A stretch of DNA of 64,000 bases from NCBI GenBank assembly GCA_001897675.1, contig MKUE01000131.1:39886-103885 (forward strand). The letters are read 5' to 3'. The notes under the pieces are model-generated. The model searched no databases. It saw only the letters and a list, made by a program, of their open reading frames with translations, and was not told the DNA's origin. A program made the position numbers and the translations under genes. This document shows positions 38,423-48,311 of the stretch, in pieces (position 1 is the stretch's first letter; every line of letters begins with the position of its first letter). The stretch comes from Thiobacillus sp. 65-1059 (GTDB taxonomy: Bacteria; Pseudomonadota; Gammaproteobacteria; Burkholderiales; Thiobacillaceae).

Positions 38423-39317
38423 GGCGTGCCTCCTTCAATTGCGCGTCTTCCATGCGGCCGGAAAACAGGCTGGCGGTGACGATCATGGCAGCGCCGACCC
38501 ATTCCTGCACCCCCATGCGCTCGTCGGACAGGAAGTAGGCCGCGATGGCGGCCACCACCAGTTCGAACAGGAAGATGACGATGGCCTGGTTGGCCGGCAC
38601 CCGCGCCAGGCCGTACTGCACGGCGTAGGTCATGCTGCCGATGGCGAAGCCGATGCCGATCAGCAGCAGCCAGGTGCCGGTTGCGGCGGTCGCCATGAAA
38701 TCGAGTTCGGCCGGTCTGAGCGCCAGGCCGATCAACGCCAGCACGGCCACGCCCGCCCACACCGACACCGACTTGGCGCCTTCGGCCACCCCATCCAGGT
38801 GCCGGCTGATGACGTTGCTCGCTGCGAACATCACCCCGGCCGACAGGCCCAGCCACTCGGCACGGTGGCCCGGCAGCGGCCATTCGCCGGGCTGCCACAG
38901 CATCACCAGCGCGCCGCCCGCCGCCAGCGCCATCACCGCCCAGCCGGCGCGGTTGAGCTTTTCACGCAATAAAACTCGCGCGAACAGCACCGTCCACAGG
39001 GGCGACAGGTAGAACAGCAGCAGCACGCGCACCACCTCGCCTTCGAGCACCGCCAGCACGTAAGCCAGATTGGTCCAGCCCGCCGCCAGCCCCAGCGCCG
39101 ACAGCCACAGCCAGTGTCCGCGCGCTGCGCGCAGCGCGCGGACATGCAGCCAGCCCAGCAGCAGCAGCGGCGTCGCATAGGAGAAGAACCCCGACGCGAT
39201 GCCGCTCACTCCGGCCTGATCGAGCAGGCGATAGGGGTACCACACCAGCCCCCACAAGGTGGCGGCGTAGACCAGACTGGCGATGGCAAGGGTGCGCTGC
39301 AAGGGAATCGACGGCAT
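38415..39317 (-). CDS. EamA/DMT-family transporter
   Basis: Inner-membrane drug/metabolite exporter family protein (300 residues) with about ten hydrophobic helices in two EamA repeats (for example LVYAATLWGLVWYPYRLL, GWAVMALAAGGALVMLW, GIGFAIGSMTYAVQYGL, AIVIFLFELVVAAIAAYFLS). The final ERMGVQEWVGAAMIVTASLF is typical of repeat two. Substrate not predictable. Coupled to the VOC gene and divergent from dapC. Confidence 0.88.
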   Translation of the reverse strand: MPSIPLQRTLAIASLVYAATLWGLVWYPYRLLDQAGVSGIASGFFSYATPLLLLGWLHVRALRAARGHWLWLSALGLAAGWTNLAYVLAVLEGEVVRVLLLFYLSPLWTVLFARVLLREKLNRAGWAVMALAAGGALVMLWQPGEWPLPGHRAEWLGLSAGVMFAASNVISRHLDGVAEGAKSVSVWAGVAVLALIGLALRPAELDFMATAATGTWLLLIGIGFAIGSMTYAVQYGLARVPANQAIVIFLFELVVAAIAAYFLSDERMGVQEWVGAAMIVTASLFSGRMEDAQLKEARHV

Positions 39318-39358
39318 AGGGCTTTATAATGAAAGACGTAAATGAAACCTGTACTGCA

Positions 39359-40555
39359 ATGAATCCGCGCCTCGAACTGCTCCACCCCTATCCGTTTCAA
39401 AAGCTGCGTGAACTGTTCGCCGGCGTGACGCCGAATCCCGACCTCGCGCCGATCAACCTGTCGATCGGCGAACCCAAACACCCGACGCCGCAATTCATCA
39501 AGGATGCGCTGGTCGCCGGACTGGACGGGCTGGCGAATTATCCCATCACTCAGGGTTCGGATGCGCTACGCGGCGCCATTGCGGCATGGGCGCAGCGGCG
39601 CTACGGCGTGAAACTCGATCCGGCGGCCGAAGTGCTGCCGGTCAACGGTTCGCGCGAGGCGCTGTTCGCGTTTGCCCAGGCCAGCGTCGATTCCAGCCGC
39701 CACGGCCGCCGCGTGGTGCTGTCGCCCAACCCGTTCTACCAGATCTACGAAGGCGCGGCGCTGCTGGCCGGCGCCCGCCCCTTCTTCCTCAACACCCTGC
39801 CGGAAAACGACTTCGCCATGGACTGGTCGCGGGTGCCGGAAGATCTGTGGGAGCAGGTCAACCTGGTCAACGTCTGCTCGCCCGGCAACCCCACCGGCAA
39901 GGTGATGTCGCTGGACGACTGGAAGCAACTGTTCGAGTTGTCGGATCGGCATGGCTTCGTCGTCGCGGCCGACGAATGCTATTCGGAGATCTACTTCGCG
40001 GAAGGCGCTCCGCCGCTCGGCGCGCTCACCGCCGCGCAGCAGCTCGGCCGCGGCTTCAGGAACCTGATCGTGTTCAACTCGCTGTCCAAGCGCTCCAACG
40101 TGCCCGGCCTGCGCTCCGGCATGGTGGCGGGCGACGCCGCGCTGATGAAGTCGTTCCTGCTCTATCGCACCTATCACGGCAGCGCAATGAGCCCGGCGGT
40201 GCAGGCCGCCAGCGTCGCGGCCTGGAACGACGAAGCGCACGTGGCCGAGAACCGCCGCCAGTACGCCGAGAAATTCGCCGCCGTGATGCCTATGCTGAAA
40301 GGCGTGCTGCAATTCGACGCCCCCGACGCTGCCTTCTATCTGTGGGCGCGGGTGCCGGGCGGCGACGATGCCGCGTTCGCGCGCGAACTGTATGAAAAAC
40401 AGCATGTCACCGTGCTGCCCGGCAGCTACCTCGCGCGCGACGCCGCCAACGTCAATCCGGGCAAGGGCTTCGTCCGCATCGCCCTGGTCGACAGCCTGCA
40501 GGCCTGCGTCGAAGCCGCCCGACGCATGGCCAGCCACGTCGGCGAGACGGCGTAA
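39359..40555 (+). CDS. dapC: Succinyldiaminopimelate transaminase
   Basis: PLP-dependent class I aminotransferase of lysine/peptidoglycan diaminopimelate synthesis (398 residues from MNPRLELLHPYPFQKLREL). NVCSPGNPTGKVMSL and the PLP-lysine region FNSLSKRSNVPGLRSGM are clear. Start at 39359 chosen because it fits the family and because TATAAT at 39325-39330 suggests transcription begins after the upstream in-frame ATG (39329). dapD follows 57 bases later, the next partner in the same pathway. Confidence 0.93.
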   Translation: MNPRLELLHPYPFQKLRELFAGVTPNPDLAPINLSIGEPKHPTPQFIKDALVAGLDGLANYPITQGSDALRGAIAAWAQRRYGVKLDPAAEVLPVNGSREALFAFAQASVDSSRHGRRVVLSPNPFYQIYEGAALLAGARPFFLNTLPENDFAMDWSRVPEDLWEQVNLVNVCSPGNPTGKVMSLDDWKQLFELSDRHGFVVAADECYSEIYFAEGAPPLGALTAAQQLGRGFRNLIVFNSLSKRSNVPGLRSGMVAGDAALMKSFLLYRTYHGSAMSPAVQAASVAAWNDEAHVAENRRQYAEKFAAVMPMLKGVLQFDAPDAAFYLWARVPGGDDAAFARELYEKQHVTVLPGSYLARDAANVNPGKGFVRIALVDSLQACVEAARRMASHVGETA

Positions 40556-40612
40556 GCCGCCCAATTCAATTTCCATCGCTTTAATTTCAACTTTCAACCA
40601 CAGGAATCCACC

Positions 40613-41437
<825 letters not shown>

Positions 41438-41486
41438 GCCGCGGCCCCGCCATTGCCGCTTCATCGACCCGAAAAAAGGAGACGCC

Positions 41487-42260
41487 ATGAAACGCACCCT
41501 CGTCGTCACCGTATTGCTCGCCGTCGGCCTGACGGCGTGCCAGGAGAACCCGGTATCCGGCCGCAAGCAGCTGGTACTGGTGTCCGAGGAGCAGGCGCAG
41601 TCTTCGTCGGCGCAGGCCTACGCACAGACGCTGAATGAGGCGCAGAAGAAAGGCAAGCTCAGCACCGATGCGGCGCTGAACAGCCGCGTCAAGCGCATCA
41701 CCGACCGCCTGATCGCGCAGGCGGGCAACATGTATGCGCCCAGCCGCAGCTGGAACTGGTCGGTCGCGGTGATCGACGAGCCGACGCTCAACGCCTGGTG
41801 CATGCCGGGCGGCAAGATGGCGATCTACACCGGCATCATCCACAAGCTGAAACTCTCCGACGACGAAATCGCCCAGATCATGGGCCACGAGATCGCCCAC
41901 GCCATGCTGGGCCATGGCCGCGAGCGCATGTCGCGCGCCATCGCCATGCAGGGCGGCATGACGCTCGGTTCCATCGTCGCCGGCCGCGACCTCAGCGTGC
42001 TGGCGCCGGTGGCCGACATTGCGCTGACCCTGCCCAACAGCCGCGCCGGCGAAAGCGAGGCCGACCGCTACGGCATCGAACTCGCCGCCCGCGCCGGATT
42101 CGATCCGCGCGCCGCAGTGCGCCTGTGGGAAAAAATGGGCAGCGCCGGCAACGGCGGCCCGCCGCAATTCCTCAGCACCCACCCCTCTCCCGACAACCGC
42201 ATCCAGGCACTGAACGCGCTGGTGCCGCAGATGATGCCCCTCTACGAGAAAGCACGTTGA
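41487..42260 (+). CDS. M48-family metalloprotease lipoprotein
   Basis: Zinc peptidase (257 residues) with a lipoprotein signal (LLAVGLTACQENP) and the zinc-binding HEIAHAMLGHGRERM motif (HExxH), with the downstream Glu ligand in RAGESEADRYGIELAARAG. Resembles the periplasmic YcaL/LoiP/BepA-type proteases that survey outer-membrane assembly. Good ribosome site (AAAAAAGGAGA). The stop overlaps the next start by one base. Confidence 0.9.
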   Translation: MKRTLVVTVLLAVGLTACQENPVSGRKQLVLVSEEQAQSSSAQAYAQTLNEAQKKGKLSTDAALNSRVKRITDRLIAQAGNMYAPSRSWNWSVAVIDEPTLNAWCMPGGKMAIYTGIIHKLKLSDDEIAQIMGHEIAHAMLGHGRERMSRAIAMQGGMTLGSIVAGRDLSVLAPVADIALTLPNSRAGESEADRYGIELAARAGFDPRAAVRLWEKMGSAGNGGPPQFLSTHPSPDNRIQALNALVPQMMPLYEKAR

Positions 42261-42607
42261 TGAACATGGAACCCGCCTCCGGCGAAAAAATCGCCAGCCT
42301 GAAAACCCTGGCCACGGTCATCTATGCGCTGTATGCCGTCTCGCTGTTCATCGGCATCACCGCCGTCGTGGCCATCGTGCTGAACTACCTCAAGCGCGAG
42401 GACGCCCGCGGCACCTGGCTGGAAAGCCACTTCGGCTGGCAGATCAGGACGTTCTGGTGGGGCCTGCTGTGGTTCGTCGTCGGCGCCGCCACCTGGATCA
42501 TCCTCATCGGCTGGCTGGTGTGGGGGGTGGCTTGCGTCTGGTTCGTCTACCGCATCGCCAAGGGCTGGCTCAATCTCAACGACAACAAGCCGATGCCCGT
42601 TCAGTAG
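42260..42607 (+). CDS. Small inner-membrane protein (DUF4870-like)
   Basis: A 115-residue protein with three hydrophobic helices: TLATVIYALYAVSLFIGITA, FWWGLLWFVVGAATWIILIG and VWGVACVWFVYRIAKGW. Ends in the polar tail NLNDNKPMPVQ typical of a widespread uncharacterised family (conserved RIAKGWLxLNxxKPM). Overlaps the M48 protease stop (TGATG), so the two are probably co-expressed. Confidence 0.78.
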   Translation: MNMEPASGEKIASLKTLATVIYALYAVSLFIGITAVVAIVLNYLKREDARGTWLESHFGWQIRTFWWGLLWFVVGAATWIILIGWLVWGVACVWFVYRIAKGWLNLNDNKPMPVQ

Positions 42608-42657
42608 TGGCGCGCCTCGCATGGCGGGGCGATCGGCCAGCCCGCCCCCTGACCCCG

Positions 42658-43572
42658 ATGACTGCGCTTGCACGCCGTGTTTTCGCCTGCCTGCTTGCCG
42701 GCCTCAGCCTGGCGGCCCCGGCCGGGGAGTTGCCGCCGCTTGCCCGCGCGGTGACGGGCGGCGACAGCGAATATGCCGTTCGTCCCGGGGATTCCCTGAT
42801 CGCCATCGGCGCCCGCTTTGGCGTGGCCGCCAAGGTCCTGGCGCAGCAGAACGCCATTCCCTTCGCAGCCATCATCCGCCCCGGCCAACGCCTGCGCATC
42901 GACAATCCGCATATCGTGCCTGCGGCGCTCGACGACGGCCTGCTCATCAACATCCCGCAGCGCATGCTGTTCCACTTCAGCGGGGGCACGCTGCTCGCCG
43001 CCTATGCCGTCGGCCTCGGCAAGCCCTCCTGGCCCACGCCGCAAGGCGAGTTCGAGATCGTCGCGCGGGTGAAGAACAAGACCTGGAAAGTGCCCGCATC
43101 CATCCAGGAAGAAATGCGCAACGAGGGCAAGGCCGTGCTGGAGGAAGTGCCGCCCGGCCCCGACAACCCCCTGGGCGCCCACTGGCTCGGCCTCAGCATG
43201 TGGGGCTACGGCATACACGGCACCATCGCACCGGCGAGCGTGTTCCATTTCCAGAGCCATGGCTGCATCCGCCTGCACCCCGACGATATCGCCGAACTAT
43301 TCGAGCGGGTGAAGGTCGGTAGTACTGGCCGCCTCGTCTACCAGCCGGTCCTGCTGGCGGCAACCGGGGACGGCCGCATCCTGCTCGAAGTCCATCGGGA
43401 TATCTACAATAAGGGCAGCGACCCGGCGCAGACCGTTCGCGAGCTCGCCGAAGCCCACGGCCTAAGCCGCGACATCGACTGGCCCAGGGTGGATGCCGTA
43501 ATCGCAGCGCAGGAAGGCCTTGCCCGGGAAGTCGGCCGCCAGACGCGCAACGGATCGAAAGGAACGCCGTGA
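42658..43572 (+). CDS. L,D-transpeptidase with LysM domain
   Basis: Periplasmic peptidoglycan cross-linking or lipoprotein-linking enzyme (304 residues). Signal peptide (VFACLLAGLSLAAPAGE), a LysM domain (YAVRPGDSLIAIGARFGV) and a YkuD catalytic domain with GIHGTIAP and the catalytic Cys in SHGCIRLHPDD. The C-terminal extension (about 60 residues) is of unknown role. Start at 42658 gives the signal peptide; the in-frame extension upstream overlaps the preceding gene. Confidence 0.92.
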   Translation: MTALARRVFACLLAGLSLAAPAGELPPLARAVTGGDSEYAVRPGDSLIAIGARFGVAAKVLAQQNAIPFAAIIRPGQRLRIDNPHIVPAALDDGLLINIPQRMLFHFSGGTLLAAYAVGLGKPSWPTPQGEFEIVARVKNKTWKVPASIQEEMRNEGKAVLEEVPPGPDNPLGAHWLGLSMWGYGIHGTIAPASVFHFQSHGCIRLHPDDIAELFERVKVGSTGRLVYQPVLLAATGDGRILLEVHRDIYNKGSDPAQTVRELAEAHGLSRDIDWPRVDAVIAAQEGLAREVGRQTRNGSKGTP

Positions 43573-44108
43573 AACCCACCCTCAGCCGCCGCCAATTTCT
43601 CAGACTGGGCATGCTTGCCGCCGCGCTGCCGCTGCCGGCATTCGCCAGCCGGGAGGCGGCCGAGCGCCGGCTGGGTTTCCTCAACCTGCATACCGGAGAA
43701 AAGCTCGACCTGCCCTACTGGATAGAAGGCGACTACCTGCCGGAATCCCTCGCGGAAATCAACCGCGTGCTGCGCGACCACCGCACCGGCGCGGTCGCGG
43801 CCATCGATATTCAGCTGCTGGATCTGCTCGACCGCGTCAAGGCCGCACTGGGCACCGCGCAGCCGTTCCAGGTCATTTCCGGCTACCGTTCGCCCGCCAG
43901 CAACAGCCTGCTGGCCACGAACTCTTCCGGCGTCGCCAGGCGCAGCCTGCACATGGAAGGCAAGGCCATCGACATCCGCATCCCCGGCGTGCCGCTGGCC
44001 GACCTGCGCCGCGCCGGCCTCATGCTGAAAGGCGGCGGCGTCGGCTATTACCCGGGTTCCAACTTCGTGCATCTCGACGTGGGGCGCGTGCGGACCTGGG
44101 AAGCCTAA
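43569..44108 (+). CDS. DUF882/YcbK-family protein with Tat signal (M15-like)
   Basis: A 179-residue protein starting at GTG (43569), overlapping the L,D-transpeptidase stop (GTGA). The twin-arginine signal is SRRQFLRLGMLAAALPLPAFA. The D-Ala-D-Ala carboxypeptidase-like fold motifs are VISGYRSPASNSLL, RSLHMEGKAIDIRIPG and FVHLDVG (zinc ligands His, Asp, His). In E. coli ycbK is beside the L,D-transpeptidase ycbB, and the same pairing appears here, supporting a peptidoglycan role. Confidence 0.9.
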   Translation: MKPTLSRRQFLRLGMLAAALPLPAFASREAAERRLGFLNLHTGEKLDLPYWIEGDYLPESLAEINRVLRDHRTGAVAAIDIQLLDLLDRVKAALGTAQPFQVISGYRSPASNSLLATNSSGVARRSLHMEGKAIDIRIPGVPLADLRRAGLMLKGGGVGYYPGSNFVHLDVGRVRTWEA

Positions 44109-44222
44109 CCGCCGCCTCCCCTCCCGCGGCTGCATGAAAGCGCGCAGGGCTTTTTGAAGTAAATTCGGTATCCAGTACTGGCCATGCCGGGACTGATCGT
44201 TTGCATGACAGCGAGGCCCGGA

Positions 44223-45383
44223 ATGAACCGTACATTGCCTATCGCATCGGACCGTGGCGTCAGCCGGCGCGCCTTCCTCAAGTTCTGTGCCCTGACCGCC
44301 TCGCTGCTCGCGCTGCCGCCGGGCGCGGCGGCCATCCTGGCCGACTCGCTTGCCAGGGCCCGGCGCCTGCCGGTGGTATGGCTGTCATTCCAGGAATGCA
44401 CCGGCTGCACCGAATCGCTCACCCGCTCGTCCGCCCCCTCCATCGAGCGGCTGCTGTTCGAACTGATTTCGCTGGACTACAGCCACCCCCTCCAGGCCGC
44501 CGCCGGCGCGGCCGCGGAACAGGCGCGGGAAGCAAGCCTGGCCGCAAACCACGGCCGGCTCCTGCTGGTGGTGGACGGCTCCGTGCCGACCGCGCTCGGC
44601 GGAGCCTGTTCCACCATCGCCGGCGAGGACAACCTGAGCCTGCTCGCGCGCTGCCTGGACGCCGCCGAGGCGGTGCTTGCCGTGGGCACCTGCGCCGCCT
44701 TCGGCGGGCTGCCCGCCGCCGCCCCCAATCCGACCGGGGCGATGGGCATCGCCGAGCTGATGGCGCAGGGTCTGGTGCCGCGCCGGCCGCTGGTCAACCT
44801 GCCCGGCTGCCCGCCCATTCCCGAGGCGATGAGCGCCGTGCTGGCCCACCGCGTGGCCTTCGGCCGCTTTCCCGAACTCGACGCCCAAGGCCGTCCGCTG
44901 GCGTTTTATGGCGAAACCGTGCACGACCGCTGTTCGCGGCGCGGCCACTACGAGGCCGGCCGCTTCGCCAAGACCTTCGACGACGCCGGCGCGCGCGCCG
45001 GCTGGTGCCTGCTGGAACTCGGCTGCAAGGGGCCAACAACCCGCAATGCGTGCTCCACCCTGCGCTGGAACGGAGTGAGCAACCCGGTCGAATCCGGCCA
45101 CCCCTGCCTCGGCTGCAGCGAAGCGGGATTCTGGGACCGCGGCAGTTTCTACGCCCCGCTTGCGGCACCGGCGGCAGCCGCCGCCGAACCCCAGGCCCGG
45201 CGGGGCGCCGCGGTGTACGACAGGAATTGCGCCAGCTGTCACGGCAGCGCGCCGGGCGGCCTGGCGACCCCGGCTGACGAGGTGCCGGCCCTGCTGCGGT
45301 CGGGCAAGGTGCGTGCCCACCGCTTCAGCCTGAAGGACGGCGACATGCAGGCGCTGCTGGATCACCTCAAGGAAGCGCGCTGA
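44223..45383 (+). CDS. [NiFe]-hydrogenase small subunit fused to cytochrome c
   Basis: A 386-residue protein. Tat signal SRRAFLKFCALTASLLALP; proximal Fe-S cluster Cys in QECTGCTES (C59, C62), VGTCAAFGGLPAA and NLPGCPPIPEA; medial/distal cluster ligands in HDRCSRRGHYEAG, ELGCKGPTTRNACSTLRWN and HPCLGCSEAGFWD. All expected ligands look intact. Instead of the usual C-terminal membrane helix, the protein continues into a c-type cytochrome domain with CASCH (336-340). No large subunit or maturation gene lies in the window. Start at 44223 has GAGG upstream; a longer in-frame start (44184) precedes the Tat motif by 13 more residues. An electron carrier role in the periplasm is inferred. Confidence 0.9.
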   Translation: MNRTLPIASDRGVSRRAFLKFCALTASLLALPPGAAAILADSLARARRLPVVWLSFQECTGCTESLTRSSAPSIERLLFELISLDYSHPLQAAAGAAAEQAREASLAANHGRLLLVVDGSVPTALGGACSTIAGEDNLSLLARCLDAAEAVLAVGTCAAFGGLPAAAPNPTGAMGIAELMAQGLVPRRPLVNLPGCPPIPEAMSAVLAHRVAFGRFPELDAQGRPLAFYGETVHDRCSRRGHYEAGRFAKTFDDAGARAGWCLLELGCKGPTTRNACSTLRWNGVSNPVESGHPCLGCSEAGFWDRGSFYAPLAAPAAAAAEPQARRGAAVYDRNCASCHGSAPGGLATPADEVPALLRSGKVRAHRFSLKDGDMQALLDHLKEAR

Positions 45384-45494
45384 CGCGGCCGGGCCGCCCG
45401 CAGCATTTGTTCGACGGCAAGCAAGCCCCGGGCAGGCAAAAACCGCTTCCCCTGGCCTGGGGAATGGTCTTTACTGGACGCGAGGGCTGCCGCC

Positions 45495-46112
45495 ATGAAA
45501 GAAATTCTCCCCGGCGTATTCCACTGGAAAACCTTCCACCAAGGCATCCAGGCCTACGTCCATTCCTACTACTGCAATGCCGCCGATCCGCCGCTGCTGA
45601 TCGACCCGCGGGTTCCGGCGCAGGGAATCGAATGGTTCGCGGCGCGCGGCGCGCCCCGGCATATCTATCTCACCAACCGCCACCACTACCGCCACAGCGA
45701 CCGCTTTGCCGCCCGCTATGGCGCGCAGGTCTGGTGCCACAAGGATGGCCTGCACGAGTTCAGCCACGGCGAGCGCGTCACGGGATTCAGCCACGGCAGA
45801 GCGCTGCCCGGCGGCATCCTAGCCCTCAAGGTCGCCGCGCTGTGCCCCGAGGAAACCGCGCTCTATCTGCCGCTGCACGGCGGCATCCTGAGCCTCGGCG
45901 ACGCCATCGTGCGCGCGCGGGGCAAGCTCGGCTTCGTGCCGGACGCCTACATGGGCGACGACCCGGAGGGCGTCAAGCATGGCCTGCGCAAAGCCTTTCT
46001 CAAGCATCTGCGCGAACGCGAATTCGACCATCTGCTGTTCGCCCACGGCGCCCCCTTGATCGGCGGTGCGAAGGTCAGCCTCGGGAAGTTTCTGCAAGGA
46101 ATCGGGCCCTGA
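45495..46112 (+). CDS. MBL-fold (metallo-beta-lactamase-like) hydrolase
   Basis: A 205-residue cytoplasmic protein. The metal-binding motif is variant (YLTNRHHYRHSDRF in place of HxHxDH); later ligands could be the Asp in ILSLGDAIV and His in LLFAHGAPLIGG. No signal peptide. It follows the hydrogenase-cytochrome gene by 111 bases on the same strand and could share its transcript. Function unknown. Confidence 0.75.
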   Translation: MKEILPGVFHWKTFHQGIQAYVHSYYCNAADPPLLIDPRVPAQGIEWFAARGAPRHIYLTNRHHYRHSDRFAARYGAQVWCHKDGLHEFSHGERVTGFSHGRALPGGILALKVAALCPEETALYLPLHGGILSLGDAIVRARGKLGFVPDAYMGDDPEGVKHGLRKAFLKHLREREFDHLLFAHGAPLIGGAKVSLGKFLQGIGP

Positions 46113-46169
46113 CCCGGCGCGGCTGCTGCCTTTCCTGGCAGCAAGCCCCATCCGCAGCGCAGCACATGA

Positions 46170-46205
46170 CAAAACAAAACGGGGCCAGGCGATTCGCCTG
46201 GCCCC
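46170..46205 (-). terminator. Rho-independent terminator for the RcnB-like gene
   Basis: 11-bp perfect stem GGGGCCAGGCG (46181-46191) / CGCCTGGCCCC (46195-46205) with ATT loop. On the minus strand it is followed by GTTTTGTTTTGT. It lies between two convergent genes and could act in both directions, though the plus-strand T-run is short. Confidence 0.85.
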
Positions 46206-46239
46206 GGTCTTTACCGCCGCAGTCAGCGCGGGATTGCGT

Positions 46240-46770
46240 TTACATGCGTCCCAGGTCCTGAATCGCATCCACCACCATGCCGGTGCCGATCGCGATCAGC
46301 AGGATATCGCTGGCCACCCGCACGTACTTGTGGCCGGAAGGCGGCACCCCCAGGCTGACCACCACGCGCGGCGGCAAATCGTAGTAGACCACATCCCGCG
46401 GCAACGGCCGGCCCCGTTGCCATTTCCTGGCCTGGCCGGGCGGCATGCAGCCGTTGTGCTTTTTCGCCAGCCCCGGCGGGCAGCGGCCGTGCCGGAAGCT
46501 TTCCTCGTAATAATCGCGCACCACCGTGCGCTGATGGTCATTGAAATACACGCTGACCCGTGCGTCGCCCCCATGATCGCCCCTGTAGTCGTCGCGGCGG
46601 CCGTCGTGACGATCGCCGCTGTGCGGGCCTTCGTCGTGCGGGCCCTGGACGCTTTTGCCCGGCTTGCCGCTGCCCGCCCATTCCGGCTTGTCGGCCAAAA
46701 CCGGGCTGGCGGCGAAGATTCCGGTCACCAGCAAGGCCAGGGCGCATTTTCTTTGCAAGGGTGCTCGCAT
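46240..46770 (-). CDS. RcnB/CigR-like periplasmic protein
   Basis: A 176-residue protein with a signal peptide (LALLVTGIFAASPVLA). The mature N-terminal part is His/Asp/Gly-rich (GPHDEGPHSGDRHDGRRDD). The C-terminal part has the pattern of the RcnB/CigR families: VYFNDHQRTVVRDYY, CPPGLAKKHNGCMPPGQARKW and VVYYDLPPRVVVSLG, ending in a hydrophobic stretch (ILLIAIGTGMVVDAIQ). Function is not settled in these families (metal homeostasis or virulence modulation). Confidence 0.8.
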   Translation of the reverse strand: MRAPLQRKCALALLVTGIFAASPVLADKPEWAGSGKPGKSVQGPHDEGPHSGDRHDGRRDDYRGDHGGDARVSVYFNDHQRTVVRDYYEESFRHGRCPPGLAKKHNGCMPPGQARKWQRGRPLPRDVVYYDLPPRVVVSLGVPPSGHKYVRVASDILLIAIGTGMVVDAIQDLGRM

Positions 46771-46827
46771 ACTGTTTCTCCGCTCATCAAGGTCTGTGAA
46801 TTATCCACCGCTAAACCATCCTCGCAA

Positions 46828-46926
46828 TCAACGCGCCGCCTGTTTATGTGGACTTTGTCGCGCCGCCGCGCCGGCGACTGCCAGGCAAATCAGGCAGGCG
46901 AAAACGATCTTTGCGAATTTCGGCAT
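46828..46926 (-). CDS. Possible 32-residue secreted peptide
   Basis: A short frame MPKFAKIVFACLICLAVAG followed by AARQSPHKQAAR: a signal-peptide-like hydrophobic start and a short basic tail, resembling small secreted or entericidin-like peptides. Lies 25 bases after the nitroreductase stop. The ribosome site (GCGGAA) is weak. Composition alone supports it. Confidence 0.3.
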   Translation of the reverse strand: MPKFAKIVFACLICLAVAGAAARQSPHKQAAR

Positions 46927-46951
46927 CGGTTCCGCTGGCCATTGCCCTTTG

Positions 46952-47602
46952 CTATTTGGCAGCGCCAGCCGGATAGCCCACCGATTGCGCGAGGACGACG
47001 CGCTGATGGCGCCCCAGCCCGAGGGCGGCGCCCAGTGCCTCGCGGTCGAGCAGGCCGCGCACCACCACCGCCAGGCCGGCCGACGCGCAGTACAGATACA
47101 CGTTCTGGGCGACGAAGCCGGCATCGGCAGCGCTGTAGAACGCCTTGTCCTCGGTGCCAGCCCCGCCCATCCGGTCGAGGTCCGCCACATACACCAGGTT
47201 CACCGGCGCGGTCGCCACGAAATCCTGCGCGCCGGTGAGATGGCGGATGTCGCCGGCCGCCACTTTGATCAGCGCATGGGCTGGCGGATCGTAGCGATAC
47301 GCGCCGTCCGCGGTCGTCACGTACACGTCGATCTCGCGCCAGTCGCGTGCGGAGGGCGCGGTGCGCTGGCCCGAATCCGGACGGTTCACCCCGTTCGCCG
47401 CCCACAGCAGGTTCGACAGCAGCTGCGGCGGCAGCGGCCGGCCGTCAAACGTCCGCGTCGAATGCCGCGCCTGCAATGCCTGCATCAAAGGCATGCCGCC
47501 TGCCGTCTCGGGCGGCGGCAGCCTGGTCGTGCCGGCTTCCTGCGCCAGTCCGCTTCCCGTCATGCTCATCATCAATACCCCCGCGACTCGCCACCATCCC
47601 AT
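46952..47602 (-). CDS. Exported SagB-type nitroreductase-family protein
   Basis: FMN-dependent nitroreductase fold (216 residues) with an N-terminal signal peptide (GVLMMSMTGSGLAQEAG). Motifs: ARHSTRTFDGRPLPPQLLSNLLWAANGVNR (flavin site), TAPSARDWREIDVYV, DAGFVAQNVYLYCASAGLAVVV and SVGYPAG at the end, matching the SagB/ThcOx subgroup. A periplasmic member is less common; substrate unknown. Confidence 0.85.
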   Translation of the reverse strand: MGWWRVAGVLMMSMTGSGLAQEAGTTRLPPPETAGGMPLMQALQARHSTRTFDGRPLPPQLLSNLLWAANGVNRPDSGQRTAPSARDWREIDVYVTTADGAYRYDPPAHALIKVAAGDIRHLTGAQDFVATAPVNLVYVADLDRMGGAGTEDKAFYSAADAGFVAQNVYLYCASAGLAVVVRGLLDREALGAALGLGRHQRVVLAQSVGYPAGAAK

Positions 47603-47691
47603 GTCGGTTTCTCCCTTGCAGAGAACGAACGGCCTCTCTCAATCTAGACCCGCCACCCGCCGGAGCAAGCCCTCATCCGGGCTGGTCGCGC

Positions 47692-48294
47692 TTACAAGGC
47701 CTTGCCGCTGCGAATCACCCCGACCGCGATGCCCTCGATAACCAGTTCCTGACGCTTGAGATCGACCACGATGGGCTCGAAATCGGGGTTTTCCGGCAGC
47801 AGCCGCACCGTGTGGCCGCGCTGCTGGAAACGCTTCACCGTGACCTCGTCGCCGATGCGCGCCACCACCACCTGCCCGGCCTTCGCCTCGGCGCTGCGGT
47901 GCACCGCGAGCAGGTCGCCGTCGAGGATGCCGGCGTCCTTCATGCTCATGCCGCGCACCTTCAGCAGGTAGTCCGCGCGCGGCGAAAACATGGCGGCGTC
48001 GAGCTGGTAGTGCCGCTCGATGTTCTCCTGCGCCAGGATCGGGCTGCCCGCCGCCACCTGGCCCACCAGCGGCAGGCCGCCGCCGCCCTTCAGCCGGATG
48101 CCGCGCGATGCCCCCGGCACCAGCTCCAGCACGCCCTTTTTTGCCAGCACCTTGAGATGCTGCTCGGCGGCGTTCGGCGAACTGAAGCCGAAGCGCTGCG
48201 CAATCTCCGCGCGCGTCGGCGGCAGGCCGGTGGTTTCGATCCACTCGCGGATGAGGTTGAAAATTTCTTCCTGGCGGCGGGTCAGGTCACGCAT
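47692..48294 (-). CDS. lexA: SOS repressor LexA
   Basis: DNA-damage response repressor (200 residues). Winged-helix DNA-binding domain ([32 protein letters not shown]), self-cleavage site AG in [10 protein letters not shown], catalytic Ser in [14 protein letters not shown] and Lys in DEVTVKRF. Start at 48294 has GGAGGAAG upstream. Two LexA-box-like sites lie just upstream (48312-48343), indicating autoregulation. Confidence 0.97.
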   Translation of the reverse strand: MRDLTRRQEEIFNLIREWIETTGLPPTRAEIAQRFGFSSPNAAEQHLKVLAKKGVLELVPGASRGIRLKGGGGLPLVGQVAAGSPILAQENIERHYQLDAAMFSPRADYLLKVRGMSMKDAGILDGDLLAVHRSAEAKAGQVVVARIGDEVTVKRFQQRGHTVRLLPENPDFEPIVVDLKRQELVIEGIAVGVIRSGKAL

Positions 48295-48311
48295 GGGGCT
48301 TCCTCCAAATG

